IMG/VR virus record: IMGVR_UViG_3300032285_001359
Coordinates: 1-45,332 of that record
Length of the DNA: 45,332 bases
Direction: 5' to 3' (one strand)
DNA from: a virus
The notes under the pieces are model-generated. The model saw only the letters and a program-made list of their open reading frames with translations. It had not been told where the DNA came from and did not search any database. Made by a program: the position numbers and the translations under genes. Numbering within the stretch: the stretch's first letter is position 1; each line of letters begins with the position of its first letter. This document shows, in pieces, positions 1 through 6,085 of this stretch.

Positions 1-123
1 AGGCACAATGAGCGAAAGAAGCGAAAGAAGTCATCTCTCTCCACGCATGAAGGAGATGCAGAGGCGCATTGATTCGGCCTCGCCTAACAGAACTGGAGCC
101 GTCTCTAAATCTTATCAAGAAGG
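1..123. repeat. Terminal direct repeat, left copy
   Basis: These 123 bases are identical to the last 123 bases of the window (45210-45332). The repeat begins in the ribosome binding region of a small gene and runs through most of its coding sequence. It either marks a circular assembly (circular or circularly permuted genome) or is a short true terminal repeat. Continuity of the gene across the join favours circular closure. The sequence alone cannot separate the two. Confidence 0.97.
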
Positions 124-175
124 CTGGGACAGGATCTTCAAAACGAAATCTAAATCTTCTAAAAAAGCCTCATAA
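8..175 (+). CDS. Small basic hypothetical protein spanning the genome join
   Basis: A 55-residue ORF starts at ATG 8 and stops at TAA 173-175. It is preceded by AGGAGG (complete at the right end, where the sequence reads aaaggaggcaca before the ATG), one of the few good Shine-Dalgarno sites here. The product is rich in Ser, Arg and Lys (it starts MSERSERSHLSPRMKEM and ends KSSKKAS) with no membrane segment or known motif. It follows the gene at 44279-45220 by overlap across the join, and the next gene starts one base after its stop. Function unknown. It may be a small nucleic-acid-binding protein, which is only a guess from its charge. Confidence 0.7.
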   Translation: MSERSERSHLSPRMKEMQRRIDSASPNRTGAVSKSYQEGWDRIFKTKSKSSKKAS

Positions 176-176
176 A

Positions 177-437
177 ATGGCAAAGAATAAGAATTATGTT
201 CCTTGGAATGAATACCGCCACATCGAAACCCGTAAAACGGATGAGGACTGGGAAAATTACCTATTCAGACTCTCCAAAGTGGTAGGGGATGCCTGTGATG
301 CCTTCTTCGTGTCGCGTGGGATGACTCCTGGCTCCGTGGAGATAAGAACGGGAACATGGAAAAAAGCCCCACGAAGTGAGGAGGACACGAAAACACCTAT
401 TCCAGCGGATTCTAAATCTAGCAATCCCGCGCCATGA
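177..437 (+). CDS. Hypothetical protein, 86 residues
   Basis: The chosen start is ATG 177, directly after the stop of the 8-175 gene. The frame is open upstream to 69, but that part overlaps the better supported small gene. The product begins MAKNKNYVPWNEYRHIE and has a central helical stretch with Asp, Cys and Phe (residues about 35-48). Its C-terminal third is polar, Lys/Ser/Pro-rich and probably disordered. No family was recognised. It is the last gene of a rightward run and is followed by stem-loops and a terminator at 515-550. No Shine-Dalgarno sequence is visible. Confidence 0.7.
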   Translation: MAKNKNYVPWNEYRHIETRKTDEDWENYLFRLSKVVGDACDAFFVSRGMTPGSVEIRTGTWKKAPRSEEDTKTPIPADSKSSNPAP

Positions 438-479
438 AATGACCTGTTCGTGCAGAGTAGTGCGCTGGCGGGTGACTTC

Positions 480-508
480 GCTACGCTCGTAGCTTGATAA
501 AATCAAGC
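480..508 (+). other. Two overlapping hairpins ahead of the terminator
   Basis: GCTAC-gctc-GTAGC (480-493) and GCTTGAT-aaa-ATCAAGC (492-508) are perfect inverted repeats that share bases 492-493. They therefore compete rather than stack fully. They sit just upstream of the bidirectional terminator and may be a 3' processing or stability element. A regulatory role is unproven. Confidence 0.45.
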
Positions 509-514
509 CATGAG

Positions 515-550
515 AAAAGAGGGGGAAGTATAAACCCTCCCCCTCTTTTT
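515..550. terminator. Bidirectional rho-independent terminator
   Basis: A 9-bp stem (AGAGGGGGA at 518-526 with TCCCCCTCT at 538-546) extends with A·T pairs to about 12 bp. It is flanked by AAAA on the left and TTTTT on the right, so an intrinsic terminator reads in both directions. It lies exactly between the convergent genes ending at 437 (+) and 556 (-). Confidence 0.9.
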
Positions 551-555
551 CTTTG

Positions 556-765
556 TTAGGCGTAAATCACTTGGAAGCTATGGGGGAGCGGCTTGTCCCC
601 TGGTGAACTTGTCGCCTCTATTGCTTCTCGTACGGATGAAGGGGAAGGCCTTTCCCCTATTTGCGTCGCATAGTTAGGCATCACAATAGAGAAAGGCCTC
701 TTCCCGTATTTGCCAAGCCATATTCCCAGAAAGCTAGGATGCTCTTTAAGGATGATCTTTTTCAT
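556..765 (-). CDS. Hypothetical protein, 69 residues
   Basis: A leftward ORF of 69 residues, starting MKKIILKEHPSFLGIWLGKYGKRP. It has a mix of basic and hydrophobic residues and a C-terminal Ser/Pro-rich segment, with no clear membrane helix. It is the last gene of the leftward operon behind ardC and ends at the bidirectional terminator. The gap to the previous gene is only 3 bases, so the two are probably cotranscribed. No family recognised. Confidence 0.65.
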   Translation of the reverse strand: MKKIILKEHPSFLGIWLGKYGKRPFSIVMPNYATQIGERPSPSSVREAIEATSSPGDKPLPHSFQVIYA

Positions 766-768
766 GGT

Positions 769-981
769 TTAAGCGGCTTTAAATGCTTTCCTAGCTTCTC
801 CTAATGTATCGAAGCAATCCCATAGGAGCCGCTCCCCCTTGTCAAATTTTCTAACGTGCCATGATCCATCTCTATAGAGTTCAACTCTTCCCGATAAAGT
901 CTCCTTTTCTTGAATGTATCCGCAAGCAAAAGAATAAACAGACAAGTCTCCGTTTTTATTTTTGAATTGTAATGTTTTCAT
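769..981 (-). CDS. Hypothetical protein, 70 residues
   Basis: A leftward ORF beginning MKTLQFKNKNGDLSVYSFACGY. Alternating hydrophobic residues suggest a small beta-rich fold (strands near residues 3-7, 12-20, 31-36 and 41-46) followed by a C-terminal helix (GEARKAFKAA). This resembles small phage proteins that describe themselves only as conserved hypotheticals. It sits between a 25-residue membrane peptide gene and the 69-residue gene. Function unknown. Confidence 0.65.
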   Translation of the reverse strand: MKTLQFKNKNGDLSVYSFACGYIQEKETLSGRVELYRDGSWHVRKFDKGERLLWDCFDTLGEARKAFKAA

Positions 982-985
982 GTTT

Positions 986-1063
986 TTAGAGGATTACAAG
1001 GGCAAGCCAGAAAGCTACTAGGATGACAGAAACGACTAGAAAGTCTGATAAAATCTCTTTCAT
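986..1063 (-). CDS. 25-residue single-pass membrane peptide
   Basis: This short leftward ORF reads MKEILSDFLVVSVILVAFWL and then ALVIL. After a seven-residue polar start it is almost entirely a hydrophobic helix. A clear AGGAGG lies 8 bases upstream of the ATG, at the end of the ardC gene, which is notable because most genes here lack one. The position between ardC and the 70-residue gene, with short gaps, fits an operon. It could be a membrane-active early peptide; there is no direct evidence for a role. Confidence 0.55.
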   Translation of the reverse strand: MKEILSDFLVVSVILVAFWLALVIL

Positions 1064-1066
1064 GGT

Positions 1067-1924
1067 TCAGCCCTCCTTTGTCTTTCCAAGAATGAATTCA
1101 GCGGCTTCTTGCGCTTTGCTACTAGCTGAAACGACTAGCTTGCGATCATTCTTGAGAGCTTTAAGCCATGAAGCTATGTAGCTTGCCGAGTTGTCGATTG
1201 TGCGATCCATGATCCCTGCGACATTGCACAAAAACGATGCTCCCATCTCGGCAATCAATTCCTCTTTTGCATAAGTAGAATCTCCAAAGCGAGAGAACTT
1301 CTCTTGCATCCTTCCAAGGCGGCTCTCGTGTCCCGTTGCATGAGTTAATTCATGGAAGAGGGTAGAGTAATAGTTTTCCGCCGTGTCAAAAGTCTCTTTC
1401 TTTGGCATATTCACCCTATCCGCATTGCGCTGATAGTACGCTCTTTGCTCTTCATGCGTTAAAACGGGAGCCTTTGGCATAGAGTTGACAATCCTTTCGC
1501 ATTCTTCGATGGGATTGAACTCCCTAATCGGCAACTCTTCTTTAGGATATTCTAGGCCTTCGCATTGCTCCACGTTAAAGACACGATAGTAACGAAGCAT
1601 CGGAATAGTCTTCTTCTCTCCATCCTTTTCAGAATCGAACATCTTCCAGAATGTCACGAGATGAGACTTTTCCCCTTTCTTTACTTGTCCCCCTCTTTCT
1701 TGCGCTTGCTTGTAGCTAACCCAGTAGGGGGAAGAATAAGAAGCGCAACCCAGTAGCCAAAGATTGATCCCCCTATAGGCCTTGCCACTTGCCAAGTTTC
1801 TGGGAGTCTGACTTGATCCCCCGATCCAAGGTTTATTCCAGGGAACTGTTCCAGCTTCCAGTAGTTCAATGACACGATCAGTTACAATCTGATAGACATC
1901 GACGTTTTCTCTTTCTGTTTTCAT
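1067..1924 (-). CDS. ardC: ArdC-like antirestriction protein with zincin domain
   Basis: This 285-residue protein has the two-part layout of the ArdC family (also annotated DUF1738). The N-terminal ssDNA-binding domain spans about residues 8-125, with the typical PWNKPW, YRGINLWLL and KKGEKS segments. The C-terminal zinc-metallopeptidase-like domain carries HELTH at 191-195 and a downstream EELIAEMGA helix (221-229) supplying a further ligand. ArdC proteins protect incoming phage or plasmid DNA from host restriction enzymes. The gene is first in a leftward operon and faces a control region rich in inverted repeats. It has an A-rich leader without Shine-Dalgarno. The family call is secure; its target enzymes are unknown. 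Confidence 0.93.
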   Translation of the reverse strand: MKTERENVDVYQIVTDRVIELLEAGTVPWNKPWIGGSSQTPRNLASGKAYRGINLWLLGCASYSSPYWVSYKQAQERGGQVKKGEKSHLVTFWKMFDSEKDGEKKTIPMLRYYRVFNVEQCEGLEYPKEELPIREFNPIEECERIVNSMPKAPVLTHEEQRAYYQRNADRVNMPKKETFDTAENYYSTLFHELTHATGHESRLGRMQEKFSRFGDSTYAKEELIAEMGASFLCNVAGIMDRTIDNSASYIASWLKALKNDRKLVVSASSKAQEAAEFILGKTKEG

Positions 1925-2278
1925 TCTGTTTTGTGTTTTGTTTTTTGTGTGCGCTCGGAGATTGTCTCCTTGCTTGTCGCCACAATCTCAAAATAGAGGA
2001 CACGATCAAGAAAAATCTTCACCAACAGAGAAAAATTGTATGATGTCTCGCATTGCAATCATTGTCCCACATCGTCATCACGCTCCCATTCCTGCGCTTG
2101 TCTCATCCTGTAAGACAGGCCAAAAATAGCCACCTCTACCTACCCCTCCCGACTTGCAATCGCTCGATATAGCCAATCCTGGAGCGTCGATTTCCCCCGT
2201 TTCCTCTGTAAGACAATGCAATCATGCCCTTTTCCCTTGTCTTGACAATCTGTGTGACATAGTGTCACCATTTACAAA
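1925..2278. promoter_or_regulatory. Divergent control region with a cluster of inverted repeats
   Basis: These 354 bases separate the leftward ardC operon from the rightward gene at 2279 and hold no convincing gene. Short palindromes with 2-3 base spacers recur: GGAGA-ttg-TCTCC (1957-1969), CCTGT-aag-ACAGG (2107-2119), the related CTGTAAGACA (2206-2215), TTGTC-tt-GACAA (2237-2248) and GTGACA-tag-TGTCAC (2254-2268). A TTGACA (2242-2247) overlaps the fourth. This looks like operator sites at a divergent promoter. The -10 element for the rightward promoter is not obvious. Confidence 0.65.
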
Positions 2279-2806
2279 ATGACACGCCAAAAGAGAGAGA
2301 ACGTAGGAAAACCCCTTCCCGTGGACTGGGAGTCAGTAAAAGCATTTTGGCTTCAATCGGGGAGAGATTATGCCGCAACAAGCGAAGCCTACGGGATAAA
2401 GAGAAACACCCTGGCAAAGCGATTCTCAAGAGATAGCGAGAAGGGCAAAGCCCTAACAACTACCGCCGCACTCAAGAAGATAGAGAGAGCAAAGAAGGAG
2501 CTTGCCGAAGTAGCATGGGAAGATCCTCGACAAGTCACGTTGTCACCTGTTGACGCTTTCGAGAATCAGAAACAGGCTTTTATGGGAGGAATGTCACAAG
2601 GGCTTTCTCGCGCCGCATCCTTTATTGGCTCCATGACAGGGGAAGAGGTTGTTGCGGGATCGCGTGAAGTAAAGAATATCATGGATAGTGGGAAGGCTCT
2701 TTACATGATAGGAGGCGAAACATCATCCGCTTCCGTGTCAATTAACTTGCTTAACATGGACGCGAGTATGTTAGCAGGGCAAGTGAAGGTCATTCCTACA
2801 GAGTAG
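2279..2806 (+). CDS. Helix-turn-helix protein: terminase small subunit or regulator
   Basis: This 175-residue protein has an N-terminal helix-turn-helix (about residues 23-45: a FWLQSGRDYAATSEAYGI helix pair followed by KRNTLAKRF). A charged linker (55-75) and a C-terminal helical and strand region ending in VSINLLNM follow. That layout fits phage small terminases, which bind DNA through an N-terminal HTH and oligomerise, but a transcription regulator is also possible. The gene stands alone, 11 bases after a perfect GTGACA/TGTCAC palindrome, which would suit autoregulation. No Shine-Dalgarno. The large terminase is far away at 37.0 kb. Confidence 0.7.
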   Translation: MTRQKRENVGKPLPVDWESVKAFWLQSGRDYAATSEAYGIKRNTLAKRFSRDSEKGKALTTTAALKKIERAKKELAEVAWEDPRQVTLSPVDAFENQKQAFMGGMSQGLSRAASFIGSMTGEEVVAGSREVKNIMDSGKALYMIGGETSSASVSINLLNMDASMLAGQVKVIPTE

Positions 2807-3046
2807 AAGAGCCGTAACATCAGATAATACAGAACATGAATAGTTCTGTTAGTCGCTAGGGCTGGCCCAATTCTTTAAGCATTCTTTTTCTGTGAGGATA
2901 GGGGACGGGCACCACCCCTCGACGCGAAAGTTTCGCCGCCGTGTTCGCGAGAAAACCTCGCTATAAATTTTTCCTAAAAATCCCCTTGTGACATCTTTTG
3001 CAAAGTCTGGTTTACTTTACTTGGTTTGTGTAAAGTGAAAAGCGTT
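2807..3046. other. Convergent intergenic region with hairpins
   Basis: No gene is seen in these 240 bases between convergent genes. ACAGAAC-atgaata-GTTCTGT (2829-2849) is a perfect 7-bp stem just behind the 2279 gene but has no U-tract. CGCGAA (2923-2928) pairs with TTCGCG (2944-2949). Near 3010-3050 the motif TTTACTTTAC/GTAAAGTGAAA forms an imperfect inverted repeat and a TTTACTTTA motif recurs. These may serve as terminators or protein sites; none is a canonical intrinsic terminator. Confidence 0.5.
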
Positions 3047-3259
3047 TTACTTTATTTTCTTATACGCAGGAGGATGCGCTCTTCCGTAGATGGATAGTTT
3101 TCTGGTAGATTCTGGTAGCATTTGGGTATGGACTCGTAAGCGCATAGCGTATTCGGGGTCTAGTTTACCGACTAGGATGCTACAATCATTTCCTGACTCT
3201 AGGAGGCGTATGGCTTCGTTGTAGATAGCGTGTTGTTGGATTGAGTATGGGTTTTTCAT
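3047..3259 (-). CDS. Hypothetical protein, 70 residues
   Basis: An isolated leftward gene whose product starts MKNPYSIQQHAIYNEAIRLL. It looks largely helical in the first 30 residues and basic at the C-terminus (AYKKIK). No motif was recognised. It is transcribed away from a region with a 13-base direct repeat (3288-3300 and 3320-3332), which could hold its promoter. Its isolation between two intergenic regions on the minus strand, next to a control region, is typical of small early or regulatory phage genes; this is inference. Confidence 0.6.
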   Translation of the reverse strand: MKNPYSIQQHAIYNEAIRLLESGNDCSILVGKLDPEYAMRLRVHTQMLPESTRKLSIYGRAHPPAYKKIK

Positions 3260-3346
3260 AGCTTTAGCGTTGGAAACGCAGTTTTCATTATGGTCTAATT
3301 TTTTATTGATTGGATTAGGTTATGGTCTAATTCAATTGCGCTCGGC
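3260..3346. promoter_or_regulatory. Divergent region with 13-bp direct repeat
   Basis: TTATGGTCTAATT occurs exactly at 3288-3300 and again at 3320-3332, a spacing of 32 bases or about three helical turns. The stretch is A/T-rich and lies between the leftward start at 3259 and rightward genes. Direct repeats at helical phasing suggest paired sites for a regulator or a duplicated promoter element. No clear -35/-10 pair was identified. Confidence 0.5.
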
Positions 3347-3613
3347 GTGGGCTGGGTGGCCCCGCCGCGCTTGATTATTTTGTTTTGCGTGATTTGCTGT
3401 GGGCATAAGAAGCCCTATGTGATTATAGAGCTTCTGCATCCCCTCGGCTTCAAGTATGACCTATGGAGCCTTATCTGCTGGGTGGATTGGGATGAGGAGG
3501 AGGAGATGCGATATAGGAATCACTTTGGCAGAGCAACGATTCACTCCGCATGGGGCGGCATTTCATCGCAGTCCTCTCAAATTAAGGACAGGCGGCTATT
3601 CCTGTCCTCTTGA
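3347..3613 (+). CDS. Doubtful ORF, 88 residues, GTG start
   Basis: An open frame starts at GTG 3347 and encodes a Cys/Trp-rich sequence with a short hydrophobic stretch (LIILFCVICCG, about residues 9-19), then an acidic patch (WDEEEEM). No ribosome binding site or known motif is visible. Its 3' end overlaps a strong 8-bp hairpin (3585-3608), and another frame (3456-3695) is also open here. It may be non-coding leader sequence for the gene at 3704. Confidence 0.25.
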   Translation: MGWVAPPRLIILFCVICCGHKKPYVIIELLHPLGFKYDLWSLICWVDWDEEEEMRYRNHFGRATIHSAWGGISSQSSQIKDRRLFLSS

Positions 3614-3683
3614 CCTTCGCCTGCGGCCCGACAAGTTCGATCTCCGGAGGCTACACCAGATCAGTCATCCTGTGAGTGATCTG
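3585..3683 (+). promoter_or_regulatory. Structured leader upstream of the 3704 gene
   Basis: AGGACAGG (3585-3592) pairs perfectly with CCTGTCCT (3601-3608). CTCCGGAG (3642-3649) is a palindrome. CAGATCA (3657-3663) pairs with TGATCTG (3677-3683), with an inner TCA/TGA extension. No U-tract follows the first hairpin. The last hairpin ends about 20 bases before the GTG start of the glycosyltransferase gene, so it may control its expression as an RNA or a protein-binding element. It matches no riboswitch class known to me. Confidence 0.45.
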
Positions 3684-3703
3684 CTTGCAGGGTAGGGTGA
3701 GTT

Positions 3704-4408
3704 GTGGGTAATGTCAAGCCTGTGCAAGTAGATATTTTCATCCGGTCGTATCATGGGGATTTTCATTGGCTTGAGTATTGCTTGAGAAGCATCAAGAAGT
3801 ATGCTCGTGGATTTGGTAAAGTTCATATCTGTATTCCTGCCGATGATTACCCTCTATTGCCGCCGTGTGATGCGGAGGTGCATTTGGTGAAGCGGTGGGA
3901 TGACGATTATATTGGTCAACAGAATGACAAGCTCCATGCTGATTGGTATGCGAGGAGTCCGTATATCTTGGTGATGGATAGTGATTGCGTGTTCATTCGG
4001 GAGGTGACTCCCGAATGCTTCTTTCGTGAAGGGAAGCCGATCTGGTTGTACGAGGCAGTTCCGCAGAGTGAGTCTCCTTGGTATCCTATCACGGAGGAGG
4101 CGGTGAAGCATATGCCAGAGTTTGAGTTTATGAGGCGGCATCCCTTTGTATTCACCTCACAATCGCTCAAGGACTTCCGTAAATTCATGTTTGAGTGCCA
4201 CGGGGAGGATATTTGCCTTTGGCTGAAAAAGCGTCCTAAAGGCCGTTTTAGCGAGTTTAATGCGTTTGGGGCTTGGGCGTATCGGAATTACCGCAGGCAT
4301 TTCTCCTGGTTGCTTCCAGACGAGGTGGAGAGCTTTGTGCTTCAAAAATGGAGTTGGGGAGGGCTTTCTCCAGAGATTAAAGAGGAACTAGAAAAGATCC
4401 TAGCCTAG
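3704..4408 (+). CDS. Glycosyltransferase, GT-A type (DUF6492-like)
   Basis: This 234-residue protein opens with a beta strand and loop typical of GT-A enzymes (VDIFIRSYHGDFHWLEYCL, residues 9-27). It carries a DxD-type metal/nucleotide-sugar motif in MDSDC (91-95) after the strand PYILV. The C-terminal half is Trp/Phe-rich. It would transfer a sugar from a nucleotide donor in the cytoplasm; acceptor unknown (host surface glycan, virion protein or DNA). Start taken as GTG 3704; GTG 3722 is an alternative. It is one of three glycosyltransferase-like genes on this genome. Resemblance to the DUF6492 group is by motif recall only. Confidence 0.75.
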   Translation: MGNVKPVQVDIFIRSYHGDFHWLEYCLRSIKKYARGFGKVHICIPADDYPLLPPCDAEVHLVKRWDDDYIGQQNDKLHADWYARSPYILVMDSDCVFIREVTPECFFREGKPIWLYEAVPQSESPWYPITEEAVKHMPEFEFMRRHPFVFTSQSLKDFRKFMFECHGEDICLWLKKRPKGRFSEFNAFGAWAYRNYRRHFSWLLPDEVESFVLQKWSWGGLSPEIKEELEKILA

Positions 4409-4437
4409 TTCGTTGGCATGGGGTAGAAGGGGGGCGC

Positions 4438-4737
4438 ATGGCAAAGAAACGCAAAACTAATCCTGTTAAGGAAATCCCAATAAGGGAATCAAAACGTGCG
4501 GAACAAGCAATGCAACAAATCCGTAGTTTGGCGGCAGAGTTCTTTGACGTTGGGGTGATTCTGCTTTCAAAAGAAGTCGAGGGGCATACAGAGTTTCTTC
4601 ACTCTGAATTTGGCAATAGCTTTGCCGTGAAGGGAATAACTCAAGTGTTTGTGAATGAGGTTCTTGAAGACAACATGGAACCTGTTGACATGGATGGCGA
4701 TTGGGAGGGAGAATGGGACGATGATGAGGAGTCATAA
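4438..4737 (+). CDS. Hypothetical protein with acidic tail, 99 residues
   Basis: The N-terminus is strongly basic (MAKKRKTNPVKEIPIRESKR), the middle is helical, and the C-terminus is very acidic (WEGEWDDDEES). This basic-to-acidic polarity occurs in small phage DNA-associated proteins, but no family was recognised. A purine-rich AAGGGGGG lies just before the ATG. The gene follows the glycosyltransferase by 29 bases and overlaps the start of the broken HNH gene. Function unknown. Confidence 0.6.
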   Translation: MAKKRKTNPVKEIPIRESKRAEQAMQQIRSLAAEFFDVGVILLSKEVEGHTEFLHSEFGNSFAVKGITQVFVNEVLEDNMEPVDMDGDWEGEWDDDEES

Positions 4738-5356
4738 AAGAGGAGATATCCGAGAAGATGGGATGATCTTTTGGGCTTATAAGAAATCATGCAAGAATGG
4801 AGAGAACTGGATAACGCATGATGAATTTTTGCATAAAAGGAATGTGCAGAAAAAATGCAACAACAAATGGTATCTCTCTGATAAAGAAGAAAATTTGAAG
4901 AAAGCAAAATAATGGAAGTGTAAAAATCCAGATAAATGTCTTGATCAAAATAGGCGGTGGAGAAAAGAAAACAAAGACAGAACCAATTTTTTTCAAAGAG
5001 AAAGATATAAAATCAATAAAGATAAAATACAGGAGCAAAATAAAAAGTGGGCAGAAAACAATCCTGTCGCTTGTTATCAAATTAAAGCCAAAAGAAGGGC
5101 GGCAAAAAACGGATGTTATAAAAATTTATCTAAAGAAGAAAAAGAAATTCTTTTAAAATTTTATCACCACGCCAAATTGCTATCTTCTATTCTTGGAATC
5201 CCCCATGAGGTTGACCATATTATCCCTCTTGCCAAAGGTGGGTTACATCACCCCTCAAATTTGCAGGTTATACCAGCTTCAGTAAATAGAAGGAAATCTG
5301 CAAAAACTCCAGAGCAATTTAAAAATTCATTGACCTTTCTAAAGAGAAAGAGGTAA
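4721..5356 (+). pseudogene. HNH homing endonuclease interrupted by one in-frame TAA
   Basis: One reading frame runs from ATG 4721 (or 4724) to TAA 5354-5356 with a single internal TAA at 4910-4912. The part before the stop matches the start of the intact HNH protein at 18184 (KRGDIREDGMIFW versus KRGDVREDGMVFR, then a CNNKW/CNKKW match). The part after it encodes a classic HNH core (EVDHIIPLAKGG, then HHPSNLQVIP and NRRKS). The reading frame is otherwise intact and A/T-rich, unlike its neighbours. This is a recently disabled free-standing homing endonuclease gene, or readthrough or a sequencing error explains the stop. The first fragment alone would be 63 residues without the catalytic site. 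Confidence 0.9.
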
Positions 5357-5370
5357 TGATTTAAATAATT

Positions 5371-6084
5371 ATGCCGTCTTTGACATTTGCCCAAGCAAAA
5401 TCATTGTTTGCCTCTTTTGTGTCTTCACAGGGGCCATCCGACCCAGAGGTCGGACGGGCTATCAATTTCGTAAACGAAAAATTTATTAATTCGGGTCAGT
5501 TTAAAGGAAATCGTTTTATTCATTCCTTTACTGTTCAACAAGACTCTGATGGTAATAATTATTTTGATACAGTACCTGGAATTGAATCTGTATTAAAAAT
5601 TCTAGCAATTGACCCAGATTATATGACTGGGGAGATTGGAGCGGTAATGGCTGACTGGTTCCCTTGGGATGAAGGAAGCCTTGGTTGGTTGCCCCCTGAC
5701 TATGTGGGGGATCTGCAAGTGATTCGTCAGGGGAATGTCCCCGCCAGTCCTCTGCCGAGCGGACTCACGAGCGACACGCAAAGATACAGGGTCTTGGGTA
5801 AGATTCCAGAGAACCGCACCATGTATTGTATCGTGCGGAGGGGGTATGTGCCGCTTGTCAATGACACGGATCTTTTAATCCCCTCCAGCCGTAACGCCTA
5901 TCGTTATGGCCTACAAGCCTACAACTACGAGAGCAAAGACGAATTGGAGAGGGCAAAGGTGTATTGGGATCAAGCATTTGCGGCTCTCAATGACGTAACG
6001 AACAACTTTGAGGATGGGGAGCTTGCCCAGATTCAGATTCAAACCAAGGCATTTGCCCCTGGCATTATGCAGAACCTCGTCTGA
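5371..6084 (+). CDS. Probable head-tail adaptor / tail tube structural protein
   Basis: This 237-residue protein starts MPSLTFAQAKSLFASFV after an AATAATT leader without Shine-Dalgarno. It has an alpha-helical N-terminus, a Trp/Pro-rich middle (about 88-125) and a C-terminal helix pair (ESKDELERAKVYWDQAF). It is first in a rightward block that continues with three probable ejection proteins and a tail protein, the place where podoviruses keep the adaptor or tubular protein (gp4/gp11-type). The role comes mainly from context and length, not from a diagnostic motif. Transcription probably continues from the upstream genes. Confidence 0.55.
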   Translation: MPSLTFAQAKSLFASFVSSQGPSDPEVGRAINFVNEKFINSGQFKGNRFIHSFTVQQDSDGNNYFDTVPGIESVLKILAIDPDYMTGEIGAVMADWFPWDEGSLGWLPPDYVGDLQVIRQGNVPASPLPSGLTSDTQRYRVLGKIPENRTMYCIVRRGYVPLVNDTDLLIPSSRNAYRYGLQAYNYESKDELERAKVYWDQAFAALNDVTNNFEDGELAQIQIQTKAFAPGIMQNLV

Positions 6085-6085
6085 T

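Noticed and set aside
1938-2129. 63-residue frame in the divergent region
   Set aside because: Overlaps the operator-like repeats and has no recognisable product.
2809-3010. Integration site or integrase nearby
   Set aside because: No recombinase was recognised anywhere in the window, and the inverted repeats here look like hairpins, not an attachment core.
3456-3695. 79-residue frame before the 3704 gene
   Set aside because: No family, no ribosome binding site, and it overlaps several hairpins; most likely non-coding leader.
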